Positions 1 to 9,013 of a stretch of 30,793 bases of DNA are shown here, in pieces. Both the position numbers and the translations under genes were made by a program. This stretch comes from Dissophora ornata (taxonomy: Eukaryota; Mortierellomycota; Mortierellomycetes; Mortierellales; Mortierellaceae), in NCBI GenBank assembly GCA_025201705.1, contig MU616942.1, positions 1-30,793 on the forward strand. Direction: 5' to 3'. Under the pieces are notes generated by a model. It ran no database searches, was not told the origin of the DNA, and worked only from the letters and a program-made list of their open reading frames with translations. Every line of letters starts with the position of its first letter. Position 1 is the first letter of the stretch.

Positions 1-308
1 TTTTTGTCGCGTGCTTTTTTATTTCTTTCTCTCTCTCATAAAAAAAAAGGGACACGCGGCCCCTGTGGAGTGCAGCGTAATCCTTGAAACAGGGACTGTT
101 CTTGAACAGCAGAGGGGGGGATGACAAGCAAGAACATAGCCCAGCTCGGGTTGCCATTTATCCTTTCTTTTCCTTATACACGTTGATGTCGTAGCATCGA
201 CTCTTACGCCCAAGACCTACGCGCCACTCAATGCCATTTTGCTAAATTGTCAAAAATTACATTCATGCGTGGGCAGGCTTATTATACCCCCTCCTCCCTT
301 CCTTTGCT

Positions 309-309
<1 letters not shown>

Positions 310-341
<32 letters not shown>
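310..341. repeat. poly(T) run
   Basis: An uninterrupted run of about 32 T. Similar A/T homopolymers recur at about 5196-5222, 6047-6067 and 19356-19374, so this genome tolerates long mononucleotide runs between genes. Confidence 0.9.
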
Positions 342-344
<3 letters not shown>

Positions 345-639
345 GAATTTTCAATCCCTTGCCCCAAAGGTCTGTCTATGCATTCTTTCACTATTTTTTT
401 TCTTTTTTCTATTTTTTTTTAATATTTATTGTTTTTATACGCGTTCCTAGCTATTTTTGAATCAAAGTGGGACGAGGATACGCAGGGAGGGGAGGGGGAG
501 GAAAAAAAAAAGGTGCTGCAATAGTGCTTAGCAACAGATAAATTACATTACAGAAAACGAAAAGAGAGAAAGAAGAGAAAAGATGGGACAAGGAGGGCAA
601 GAACATACGGAAATGTTCGGAGCGTGAAAGCACGAACAG

Positions 640-682
640 AGATAGAGATAGAAAGATAGAGATAAAAAAGATAGATATATAT
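640..682 (+). repeat. GATA-type tetranucleotide repeat
   Basis: Imperfect repetition of GATA/GAGATA units, visible as gatagagatagaaagatag and continuing into atagatatatat. An ordinary microsatellite in intergenic DNA. Confidence 0.75.
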
Positions 683-961
683 GTATAACAGAGCTGTACA
701 GGATGGATGCTAGGAAACTGAGAAACTGAGAAACGATGAGCAAAAAAAAATGGTACGAGATAGCGTCCTGCAGAAGGGCTAGAAGACTATGCTAACGCGT
801 GTTACCACGTTGGATATAAACGAGGTTTTTTTTGCAGTAGTCATAGGGGAGAGAGAAAAAATTGCCTCTCGAAAAAAAATGCGAGGGGGTATATGCAAGC
901 GATGGAGAAACGGAACAAAGAAGACATAAAAAAAAAGAGAGAGAGACTCTGGGGGCGGACC

Positions 962-2068
962 TCAGTAATACTGAGGGTACATGGCCTGGGTGGCAAAGGC
1001 TTGTGGTGCAGCGCGTACATATTCCAATGGCTTGTTCATATCTGGGCTTGGGGCCATCGAGGTCATGAAAGGTGGATAGCTGGAATCACACCCGAGAACC
1101 TGTTGCTGGTGTGGGTGCGAGTAGGCACGCGAGGGCATATACTGCGGGTACTGCTGGTGGGCAGGATGTTGCTGCTGCTGTTGCTGCTGCTGTTGCTGCT
1201 GCGACTGACGCATCATGCCCAGTGGATCCATGGGCGACATGGGTCCAATGGAATGCATGGGACCCGTCATAGGAGTCAATGGGGTCATGGGCGAAAGTGG
1301 CGATGCTGCAGAGATAGGCGACATAGGCGAGCCCTCGTGGGGAGGCGTCTGCAGAGGAGAAATCATGCCTTGGTGGTGGTGGTGGTGATGGTAGGGGGGC
1401 ATCTGGATCTGCAACTGCTGGTGGTGGGCATGCACGTGCGCGTGCGGGTAGTCCATCTCTTGGCTGTACATGTGGATGGGCTCGCCGTTGATGCTACGCC
1501 ACATGGTAGGTCGTCGGAGGAGGACGTGTTCCTTGCGGTGATGCTTTGTTAGCGTGGTCTTGCGGCAAAAGCTCTTGCCACAGCCATCAACAAAGCACTT
1601 GTAGGGTCTCTTGCCCGTATGGATGCGGCGGTGACGGGCGAGAGAGCTGCTATCGCTGAATCTCTTCTGGCACTCTGGGTACTCGCACACATGGGGTCTC
1701 TCACCCGTGTGTGTTCGTTGATGCACCGTCAGAGCTGATCGCTGGATGAACGACTTTGTGCATCCAGGCTCCAGGCAAACAAAAGGTCTGTCATGAAATT
1801 AAATGATTGAAGAGAAGGGGAAAGTTGCGTTTAGTATTTTGTTTGCGGAGTCGTTTGATCGCATGGTCAAGATGGGATGCAAACAAATACTAGACAAAGA
1901 CATTGAATCGTGGTGTTGCTCTCTTTACCTCTCGTTGGTATGAATTCGTCCATGGCGAGCAAGGTCGGAACGGCGAGAGAATGCTTTGCCACACTGAATC
2001 CAGGAGCAGCGGAAAGGTCTCGAGTCATGGTGATGGGCCTCTGAATGGATTAATTCGAGAATGTCCAT
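962..2068 (-). CDS. C2H2 zinc-finger transcription factor, four fingers, polyQ tail
   Basis: Probable nuclear DNA-binding regulator. Two exons: 2068-1929 and 1787-962, with a 141-nt GTAAAG...AG intron (1928-1788) whose removal joins HTNER to PFVC in frame. The product is 321 aa. Four tandem C2H2 fingers lie at about residues 21-43, 51-73, 81-103 and 111-134, separated by the classical linkers HTNERP, HTGERP and HTGKRP. Fingers 1, 2 and 4 have the CxxxxC spacing common in fungal and GLI/Zic-like fingers. The tail holds a His run, repeated S/T-P-M segments and about 11 Gln (CTG/TTG repeats near 1168-1200), typical of a disordered activation region. The start is the ATG just before the first finger; an additional upstream exon is possible because the frame stays open. 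I do not assign a named regulator or target. Similar four-finger proteins are widespread in filamentous fungi. Confidence 0.85.
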
Positions 2069-3446
2069 GTTGGGTGGGTATGCGAAGGAAGTTATGGTTG
2101 AAAGCCGCGGGGGCAGTGTGGGGGGAGAGTTATGTGCTGGTGGGTGTGTGTGTGTGTGTGGGGCGGTGTTGTCTTGTTTTTGCTGACGCAAATTGTTCAG
2201 GAAACAGGCGAGTGTGTATTTGCAAGGGGGGGGAAGGGAAGGCGTATGAGAAGAGATCGAGAGCGCGTGCAACGTTATAGGTAATAGATGGCTGGAGGGT
2301 TTCTAATGAGCAGTTGGCAAAGATGGAGTGAAATTGTTAGAGAAACCGTTGTTGCATGTCGACAAAGATGCTCCTTCCCCCCTGCAGGTCCAAATGTTGT
2401 TGCACGGATTAATGTGCATTAATTCAATTCTATCCCCTTTGTCGCTCCATGATTTTTTTTTATGGGCTCGATGCTGAGCTCTTGGTGGCGAGTTTGTGGC
2501 ATTGTAGTACTGAAGTGAGGCTCTGTTGCGTGCTGCTGTTGCTCATGAACTGGAACTGGAGAGAGTGTGGGACGTTCTTCGTGCGAACGTCAAACGCAAG
2601 CGGGATAGGATGGCGCTGTTCATTGTCGAGGAAAGCCAGTTTGTTTGTTTGTTGAGGGGAAACGAACATGGGAGGTATGCCCCTCGGTGTTCAAGGTGTT
2701 GGCCCTACCTGGTCTTTTATGCGAAAATAAGGGCTTGGGAAGGACGGTAGAGATGGTGCTAAAGGTCGTAGTCGTGCGGACTCTGAAGAGCAGCAAAGAA
2801 GAACAGGCGAGGTCGTGAAGAGATGAAGAGCAGTGAAGAAGCTGATGAAAAAGATGAGAAAACAGGGGGATGACTGGGGGTTTTATACGACAGAGGGTGT
2901 GGACAAGTGGACAATTGCTCTGTCCGCGGTGAGCGTACTCAAAATCGGGGTAAAGGGGAGGGAAAAGAAACAACGGCAGCAAATGCGAAGGCTGCATGGT
3001 GGGTTCAGGTTGATTGATTGTACACATCCACGGATATATTCAGATAGAGTCAGCAAGGTTTAGATTAGTTTTAGAATAGGCTGAGTCTATAGACAAAAAG
3101 GTCCTTTTTTTTTGCTGGCCCGCTCTCGCTCCATTCTCTCGGAGCATAGTTGCAATTCTGCAATTGCTGTAAATACCCGCTGGTCCCTCTTTTGTGCCTG
3201 TTTGTGCCTCGCGCCCCAGAGAGCAATTGACGACATACACATAACCGGAGGTTTCACTCAGTGTCACACTTTTTTTTGGTTTTTTTGGCGCCACGCCACA
3301 ATGCACGCGCACCACTCGCACCACTCGAACCACTCGCATGCCTCATTCCCTCCTTCACCCGCTCTGCCCATAGCATTCGTAGCTCGCTATACTCCTAGCA
3401 TTCGTAGCCCGCTCTACCCTATTCTTGTCTACATGTCGTAATAGGA

Positions 3447-3508
3447 GCAGCAACGATAGCAATAGCAATAGCAACAGCAACGGCAACAACAACAACAATA
3501 ACAACACC
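3447..3508 (+). repeat. AGCAAY/AAC trinucleotide-type repeat
   Basis: The tract runs from atagcaatagcaatagcaa units into caacaacaacaataac. It would encode Asn/Ser runs on the plus strand, but no flanking coding sequence supports a gene. Confidence 0.8.
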
Positions 3509-3659
3509 GTCGAACACATACACACGCTTCACATTCATTTTCAGAAAAGAACATCTCAGGTTCAGGGGTGGAAGGTCCGGGAGGACTCGGGGGAAGGGGG
3601 GGAGGGGGGACAGGTGGGCGAGCACAACTGAACGGGGACCAAAGAAAAAATGAACGCAT

Positions 3660-3836
3660 CGAACCAGGGGAACCGTGAACAGGGAACAGGTGAACAGGGC
3701 GGACAGGGCACTATCGAGCTGCATGGCGCATAGAGCATAGAGCACCGACAACGCCTCCATGCTCACCGACCGCCCGGACACTGACCTCTGAGCCTCGAGC
3801 ATTAATGAACGGGGAACGGGGAACAGGGGTCCAGGG
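3660..3836 (+). repeat. gaacaggg-like short tandem repeats, two patches
   Basis: Degenerate 7-9-bp units such as gaacaggg, gaacaggt and gaacgggg are clustered at 3660-3710 and again at 3806-3836, separated by about 95 nt of non-repetitive DNA. The function is unknown; it looks like minisatellite decay. Confidence 0.6.
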
Positions 3837-4477
3837 AGCTAACGAGAAGAAATGACATTTTGGAAGGTTAGTCCCAGCTCTCCTGGCAACTTGGGCCCTG
3901 CCTGCTGTTTGCGAAGTAGAACAACCTATCCAGACCCCTCCTCCCCTCCCCCTCCCCCCAAAATCACCAAAAATTCACCGGCTAGTTCTGAAGAAAAAAA
4001 ATTTTACGTCGTGGAAAAAAACGCGGGAAGAAATAGGTCAGCTAAGGAGGAGGCAGGCATCACCACGGTAAATAGATCGAGAGAGAAACAGATAAAACTC
4101 TATGCGCTCGTCACTCTCGCTCATACAGTACCACGTTTGGTGCCCAGTAAATTGCACATCTCAAGCTCAGAAAAAAAGAAGAAAAAAAAAAACGGGGTGA
4201 TCACGTATGTCCTATATGTCCTTGCCTCCCCTCCTCTGCATCTGATTCTGCCCAGAACCTTCCAAGAGCTATTGAGACACTTGGGGACACAAGCGGGCCG
4301 TTGGGTGAGTACCCATAAAAATTGATCGAATGCCCACCACTGGCACACATTTTTTTTTTTTGTGATCCTGCGGGCGTAGGGCGCGTGCTTTTTTTTCTAC
4401 TCTGGGTACTAGCCATGCACCTATGGCACACAGTCCTAAAATGGCGAAATTGCCTTCTGTTCTGGCTATCGCCGCCT

Positions 4478-4529
4478 GTTGTTGTTGTTGTTGATGATGA
4501 TGATGATGATGATGATGATGTTGTTATTG
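4478..4529 (+). repeat. (GTT)5(GAT)9 compound microsatellite
   Basis: Five GTT units (4478-4492) pass directly into nine GAT units (4493-4519), then return to GTTGTTATTG. The abrupt unit switch in register suggests a point change in one unit followed by slippage. No gene surrounds it. Confidence 0.9.
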
Positions 4530-6046
4530 ATAATGCTGCTCCGCTGTTGGTTCTTTCATCATTTGCGTTTTGTTCTATGTGGCATGATCTCTGGTTCCAG
4601 TGCGCTGTTTTTGTGTGAGCTGTGACGACAATTGCAACTGACGGTGTCGTCAAGCGCGCCCGGATGAATAATCTACTACGGCCGGTCCCATATCATCATA
4701 GAATAAGAAAACAAAAAATGTCAATCGCTCTGCTAAGCATGGGCCATAAATTCAAAAATGGCTCTCTCAACTGGTCATGCAGGTTGAGTATCCTTGCGCA
4801 ATTGCAAAAATTTTTGAGCCCTCCATGCAATGAGGGAGCGGTCTTCTAAACTCCTCCCTGTGGATCATCATCATCGCTTGACTCATAGTACGTGTCTGTA
4901 CATTGCATTCTCACTCCTCCCTCTCTCACACACACTCACGCACCTATACGCACGCACGCTCTCGCCTCTTGACCATTTCTAAGAATCGGTGTAAATTACT
5001 CAAAGAATAATCCATCTATTTGCTTCTGTGTGTTTTTTTCAGGGGGTTCTTTCGAGCTCTTCAATCTCCGTCTGCCGTTATATCAAATTTGGAGAGCCAC
5101 CGTTTCCAATTTCATTACGATCAGGCACACTTTTCCAGCCACCTCCTTTCTTCCCCCACGAGCGGTGATAGGAAAAAAAAAGAAGGCATGATCAAGAAAA
5201 AAAAAAAAAAAAAAAAAAAAAAGAAAGAAAAAGCTATAGAGCAGTCGATGTGAGCACGAACCAGATAAAAAAGGTCCAATTGGCATTCAGCAGAACGAAT
5301 ATACTACATTCCATTGATCCCTGAGTGTATTTCAGAGCGATCCTCGGAAAATCGCAAGTTATTTGGCATAAATGGAATAAAAGCTCCGATATAAAATCAT
5401 TTTGAATTGTGACCCATACATGTGCGAAGACAGCCCCGCCCATGCATCCAAAGCGATAGATAACATTCCCTGACCACTAGATAAAAAAAAACACAAAGGG
5501 AAATGCAGAAAACAACAAATAGAAAGTCCTTTCTTGCTGGTCTGGGCCACCGTTGGAAAAAAATGGTGCGCTCGAACTGCAGGGGTGAACGGATGAAGTT
5601 ATTTTTGTGTAGACAGTTGCGCCGCGCGTGCCCTGATCAAGAACCACCTTTCGTCAACCGTTGACGATAACATTAATAGAACGTAAACGGTGTTGCGTTG
5701 CCCCCAAAAACCTACACCGCCTTCCCTCAGCTTCCTAGTTGACCCCCTATTGAATATTAATATCAACCCTCACCACTCCAATGCACCCATTTAATGCAAT
5801 TAAGCAATGCCGCGCCACGTCAAAGTCCGACACATGCACACATGCATAAGAGAGGAAGGGAAATGAACAAGAGATGCATAGAGAAACAGAGAAAAGAGAG
5901 CGCACGGCGCCAGATGCTTCGTCGAAAAGCCTGAAAAACAAACGTGCATTCCGCAGAAACCTTGATCATGGGCACAGTTTGAGGAAGCGGGATATGGCAG
6001 GATAGCAAGATGTGAGAATAGAAGAATCTGTCTGAAAGTATCAATG

Positions 6047-6086
6047 CAAAAAAAAAAAAAAAAAAAAGAAAAAGAAAAAGAAAAAG
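6047..6086 (+). repeat. poly(A) with gaaaaa tandem repeat
   Basis: About 21 A followed by several copies of gaaaaa. Low-complexity intergenic DNA with no coding context. Confidence 0.8.
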
Positions 6087-6227
6087 ATGCCTAGACCGTC
6101 CCCGTGTGTAGAGATATGCAGAGCCGGCTGTTCCCGCATACCCATAGGCCCGTAGGGTATCCACATGTATATCCGGGTGCGCCCACGACGGATGCCAGGG
6201 CGTATCTGTCGCTGGCAACAGTGTACT

Positions 6228-6263
6228 ATCTCACATGTACGCGTACACGCGTACATGTGAGAT
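6228..6263. repeat. 36-bp near-perfect palindrome (17-bp inverted repeat)
   Basis: The left arm atctcacatgtacgcgt (6228-6244) is the exact reverse complement of the right arm acgcgtacatgtgagat (6247-6263), separated only by AC. The centre is an alternating purine-pyrimidine run of cgtac units. Pairing stops at both flanks. It could extrude as a cruciform, or form a 17-bp hairpin with almost no loop if transcribed. It lies about 240 bp beyond the stop of the PS synthase gene, outside any coding exon I can support. Confidence 0.9.
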
Positions 6264-6414
6264 CGGATGTTCAAAAAATATTTTGCCCGGAGGCTGTGCC
6301 GTTTTCGCAATTTTCTTTTGCCGGTTCTCAATCATAATGGTTGTGGGAGGGAAGTTCATTCCAAGTCAACAAGAGGGGGACCGAGACTTGATGCATTTTT
6401 GTTGACGTTGTCAG

Positions 6415-6420
6415 TTTATT
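6415..6420 (-). terminator. poly(A) signal of PS synthase
   Basis: AATAAA on the minus strand, about 85 nt after the stop codon at 6505. The position is normal for a fungal 3' end. Confidence 0.5.
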
Positions 6421-6504
6421 ATGTCTCTCCTCTATGCAACAAGCTCCGAGACGCTGTACGTGGACCAGAGAGCATTCGCTGAAAAAAGATGGAGAAAACA
6501 AATG

Positions 6505-8660
6505 TCATCGCAACTTTTGCTTGATTTTCAGCTCTTGGTATTTTGGCAGCAAGTAAAACTGGTAGAAGGGGTACACTGTCAACAACGTCAGGAAAGCAAT
6601 CCAAAAGTAAATGACCGCTACCGGTGCTGGCTCTGAAAACTCCCCTTGACCAAACTTGTAAACAATGAGGACTTCTGTCGCTAGGCTACTGATCAAAAGC
6701 CATGCCTGTGGCCCAATCCTCTTACAGTTTCTGCATTGACAATAGAGACGAATAGTGAAGAAAGGCGAGTTGTAAGGGGAGAGAGCATTAGCACATCATC
6801 GCATGCAGAGTGGTTGGTTTGACGCGTGTCTCGGTGAGCGCATGAGGAAAAACTGTAGCTTACACGTCATGTAGATATTGGTATGTTTCCCGTACTCCAG
6901 GGATTCCGAACATAAAGTAAGAAAAGATGCGGGTAATGTTGATGGGATGCGCTGGCGGCAACCAGAGTAGTGATTTGAGGTAGAACGCGTTGAGTTCGCA
7001 AATCAAAAGCTGTCAATGTTGAAAAAAAGCGACATTGTCGTCAGCAAACCTTCCTTACTCCTCACGCAGTTCTCCTCTTTGTTTACACTCTGAAACCATG
7101 TACTCATACCATAGTCAAAATGAAAATAACTGTGGCATAGCTCTTAAAGCTTTTGGTCGAGTCCCACTCGAACTTTGTCCAGGACTTTGGCGTGAATTGC
7201 TGCATCGTCCGCTTCATCTTTCCTTTGAGTGTTGGGATTTCTGCGAGGCCCTGCCAGGAGTACTGCTTCATCTCAAAATACTCACAGGTCTTGACACCAA
7301 GGTAGATGCCCAGCCAGTTGCACACCAGAACATCCAAAATCCACTAAGGTACGCGAAGGAAAAAGGGGGAGGAGGGAGGAAGCATACATCGTTTAACACC
7401 TTTATCGAGGACGCAAAGGATGCAAAATATCAAACAGGCGCTTCTTACATGGTCCCACCAGCACTCGTCAAAGTTGTTGAGTTGGTGTGAGAGAGAGTAT
7501 TCCATGACCTCGAACATGACGGAGAGAATCCAGCAAAACGTATAGTCGCGTAGTATCAGAGCCTTGCAAAACCATCCCACAGCATGAGCCAATGTAAATA
7601 CATCAAAAACTTGATCCTATCACAGTTATTATTCGTTTTTAGATCATGACGTTGTTGCATTGACAACTGCAAAGGCTCAAATGCACTACTTTCATCTCTG
7701 TACCTTGATATTCTCGTAGTTCAGATCACACGCATCACCATACGACTTTTCAGGCAAGGGAACACCCAGCGACGGATCGATATACGTGAACAACAACCTT
7801 GCATCATGCTTATTCTGAGGAATAAAAAAGAAAACGCCCAGCACATACGTTGCAAAGTTAGGCATCAGGCGGGCACAGGGGGAGGGTTGTGCGATTGAGA
7901 TACAATAGGGGCATCAGTGTTGGCGAAGGGGTCACGCTGTACCTGAAAGAGCAAGAAGACAAGGAATAACTGGTACACCACGCCGAATGACAATACAACT
8001 CGCCACAGCGCGGGATGAGGTCGAAGCAGTAGGCTGTCTCGAAACTGAAGCATGCCAAAGACGCAGAAGACGACAATGGATGCAGCAATGCCACTATTTT
8101 TAGCCAGCAGAGAATGATGAGAGTTTGATGTTAACGTGGGATATTGGGACGGCGGCAAAGGAATTCAAAGTTACGCTCTGGCCCTACATCTTGACATTTG
8201 AAACAGTGTCGTTGAACTCTGGCGTCAAGGCCACGTAGACAAGGAACAGCAGCATCGTGCTCAGGATCGTTAGTGTGCGTGGGGTGTCTTTTCGCATCGT
8301 CGGCGCCCGAGAAGCATTGATAGAGAGCATAGGGTGGGGTCAATTGCACTGACAGACAGTGTTTGCATGCACGACTGGGTAGAAGAAAACCTAAAACCAC
8401 TTACAAAAGAACCCGACAGCAGGATCCTGTTCCGCTGGAGTCTTCTGGAACTGAACAGACGTATCCTTCAAGAACCATTCGGGCCTGTCATCGACGGAGG
8501 ACGCCTCCGAGGCTATGGACAGCAACGAAGTAAAGGACGAGGACGACGGCTGCCGGCCTTTTGCTCTGTATTGGATAGAAAAGGTGCTTATACTGGAAGT
8601 GGAATGAGGCTGTCCTGAATTACTCTCGGGGTCAAGCCGAGGTTCATGGTCCTTTGCCAT
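6505..8660 (-). CDS. phosphatidylserine synthase, base-exchange type (PSS1/PSS2 family)
   Basis: A multi-pass ER membrane enzyme that makes phosphatidylserine by swapping serine for the head group of an existing phospholipid (known for the family). Eight exons: 8660-8405, 8287-8188, 8093-7943, 7814-7704, 7616-7449, 7343-7110, 7009-6864, 6730-6505. All seven introns (87-133 nt) are GT-AG and phase-consistent. The product is 463 aa, close to human PTDSS1 (473 aa). Shared blocks in order are RPHPALWR (residues 143-150), [15 protein letters not shown], a GKMKR...QFTP block and a YKFGQ block. Residues matching the Ca2+/catalytic set of human PSS1 are all present: His217, Glu242, Glu245, Asn254, Glu257, Asp261 and Asp266, at a constant offset of 45. 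Arg143 aligns with Arg95, implicated in PS feedback inhibition. The N-terminal 80 residues are Ser-rich and divergent. It is not the CDP-DAG-dependent Cho1 enzyme usual in fungi. Confidence 0.93.
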
Positions 8661-9013
8661 GGTGGTGGTCAGGTCCTGTTTCCGAGCAATGAGGATTCGA
8701 GTGAGTGATGGAGTCGAATTCGAGAGCTGCAATTAGATCCTTCGCATGCGAGAGTAGGATGCCCTTTCTTTTATTATGTTTATGGGCGAGTATAGGTATG
8801 TACAGGATAATAGGGATGGCAAAAGGAAAGATGGGTGCAACGGCCCTGCAGAAGGACACATAGTATAAATAGACACCCTTGCTTGTTGCAAGGTCAGGGA
8901 CAAAGGAACAGAAGGGGCAAGGAATTGGTCGACATGGGTTGGTCGCGACCCTGCCCATGGTAAAAGTCTAGAATAGTCTCTAGGCGACGCGCACTCTCTG
9001 GCGCATTGTCCGT
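8661..9013. other. spacer between exchanger 3' end and PS synthase start
   Basis: A 353-bp head-to-tail spacer. It should hold the 3' UTR of the exchanger gene and the promoter and 5' leader of the PS synthase gene. I see no coding exon or clear TATA element in it. Confidence 0.5.

Larger units (their letters stand above)
1..961. other. intergenic, low-complexity DNA
   Basis: I see no convincing gene on either strand. The stretch is dominated by homopolymer and simple-repeat DNA: a run of about 32 T at 310-341, further T-rich blocks to about 430, and a GATA-type tetranucleotide tract near 640-682. The right end is probably the 3' UTR of the minus-strand zinc-finger gene that stops at 962. 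Short open frames here are composed almost entirely of Phe, Lys or Ser-type low-complexity residues. Confidence 0.6.
2069..4860. other. gene-poor upstream region with simple repeats
   Basis: About 2.8 kb upstream of the zinc-finger gene with no convincing coding exon on either strand. It holds a TG/CA tract (about 2140-2160), a 9-bp cactcgcac-like triplication (3309-3339), a gaacaggg-type tandem cluster (about 3660-3710, with a second patch near 3806-3836), CAA/AAC repeats and a GTT/GAT repeat. The near end (2069 to about 2700) is the likely 5' leader and promoter of the zinc-finger gene. Short frames here encode only repeat-driven Ser/Thr, Cys or Phe runs and many begin at non-ATG codons. 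Confidence 0.55.
4861..6504. other. gene-poor spacer downstream of PS synthase
   Basis: No convincing gene on either strand. The stretch contains a CA/CTCA-rich patch (about 4920-4960), a poly(A) run (about 5196-5222), an A-rich gaaaaa repeat (about 6047-6086) and the palindrome at 6228-6263. The right end holds the probable 3' UTR of the minus-strand phosphatidylserine synthase, including an AATAAA signal at 6420-6415. Confidence 0.6.

Noticed and set aside
962..1552. Long plus-strand frame (219 codons) opposite the zinc-finger gene, with Leu and Val runs
   Set aside because: It is the reverse complement of the polyQ/His-rich tail of a clear C2H2 protein; the Leu and Val runs are antisense CAG/CAC repeats.
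2620..3027. 135-codon minus-strand frame upstream of the zinc-finger gene
   Set aside because: Leu/Ser/Phe/His-rich low-complexity sequence consistent with a pyrimidine-rich 5' leader; no domain and no splice link to the finger exons that I could justify.
4201..4653. Minus-strand frame with Ser9 and Thr5 runs
   Set aside because: The runs are just the GTT/GAT microsatellite in translation, the start codon is not ATG, and the flanks show no protein-like composition.
6121..6200. Region next to the palindrome considered as a tRNA or structured RNA
   Set aside because: No T-loop consensus, no acceptor stem closing at the right distance and only a 6-bp local inverted repeat.
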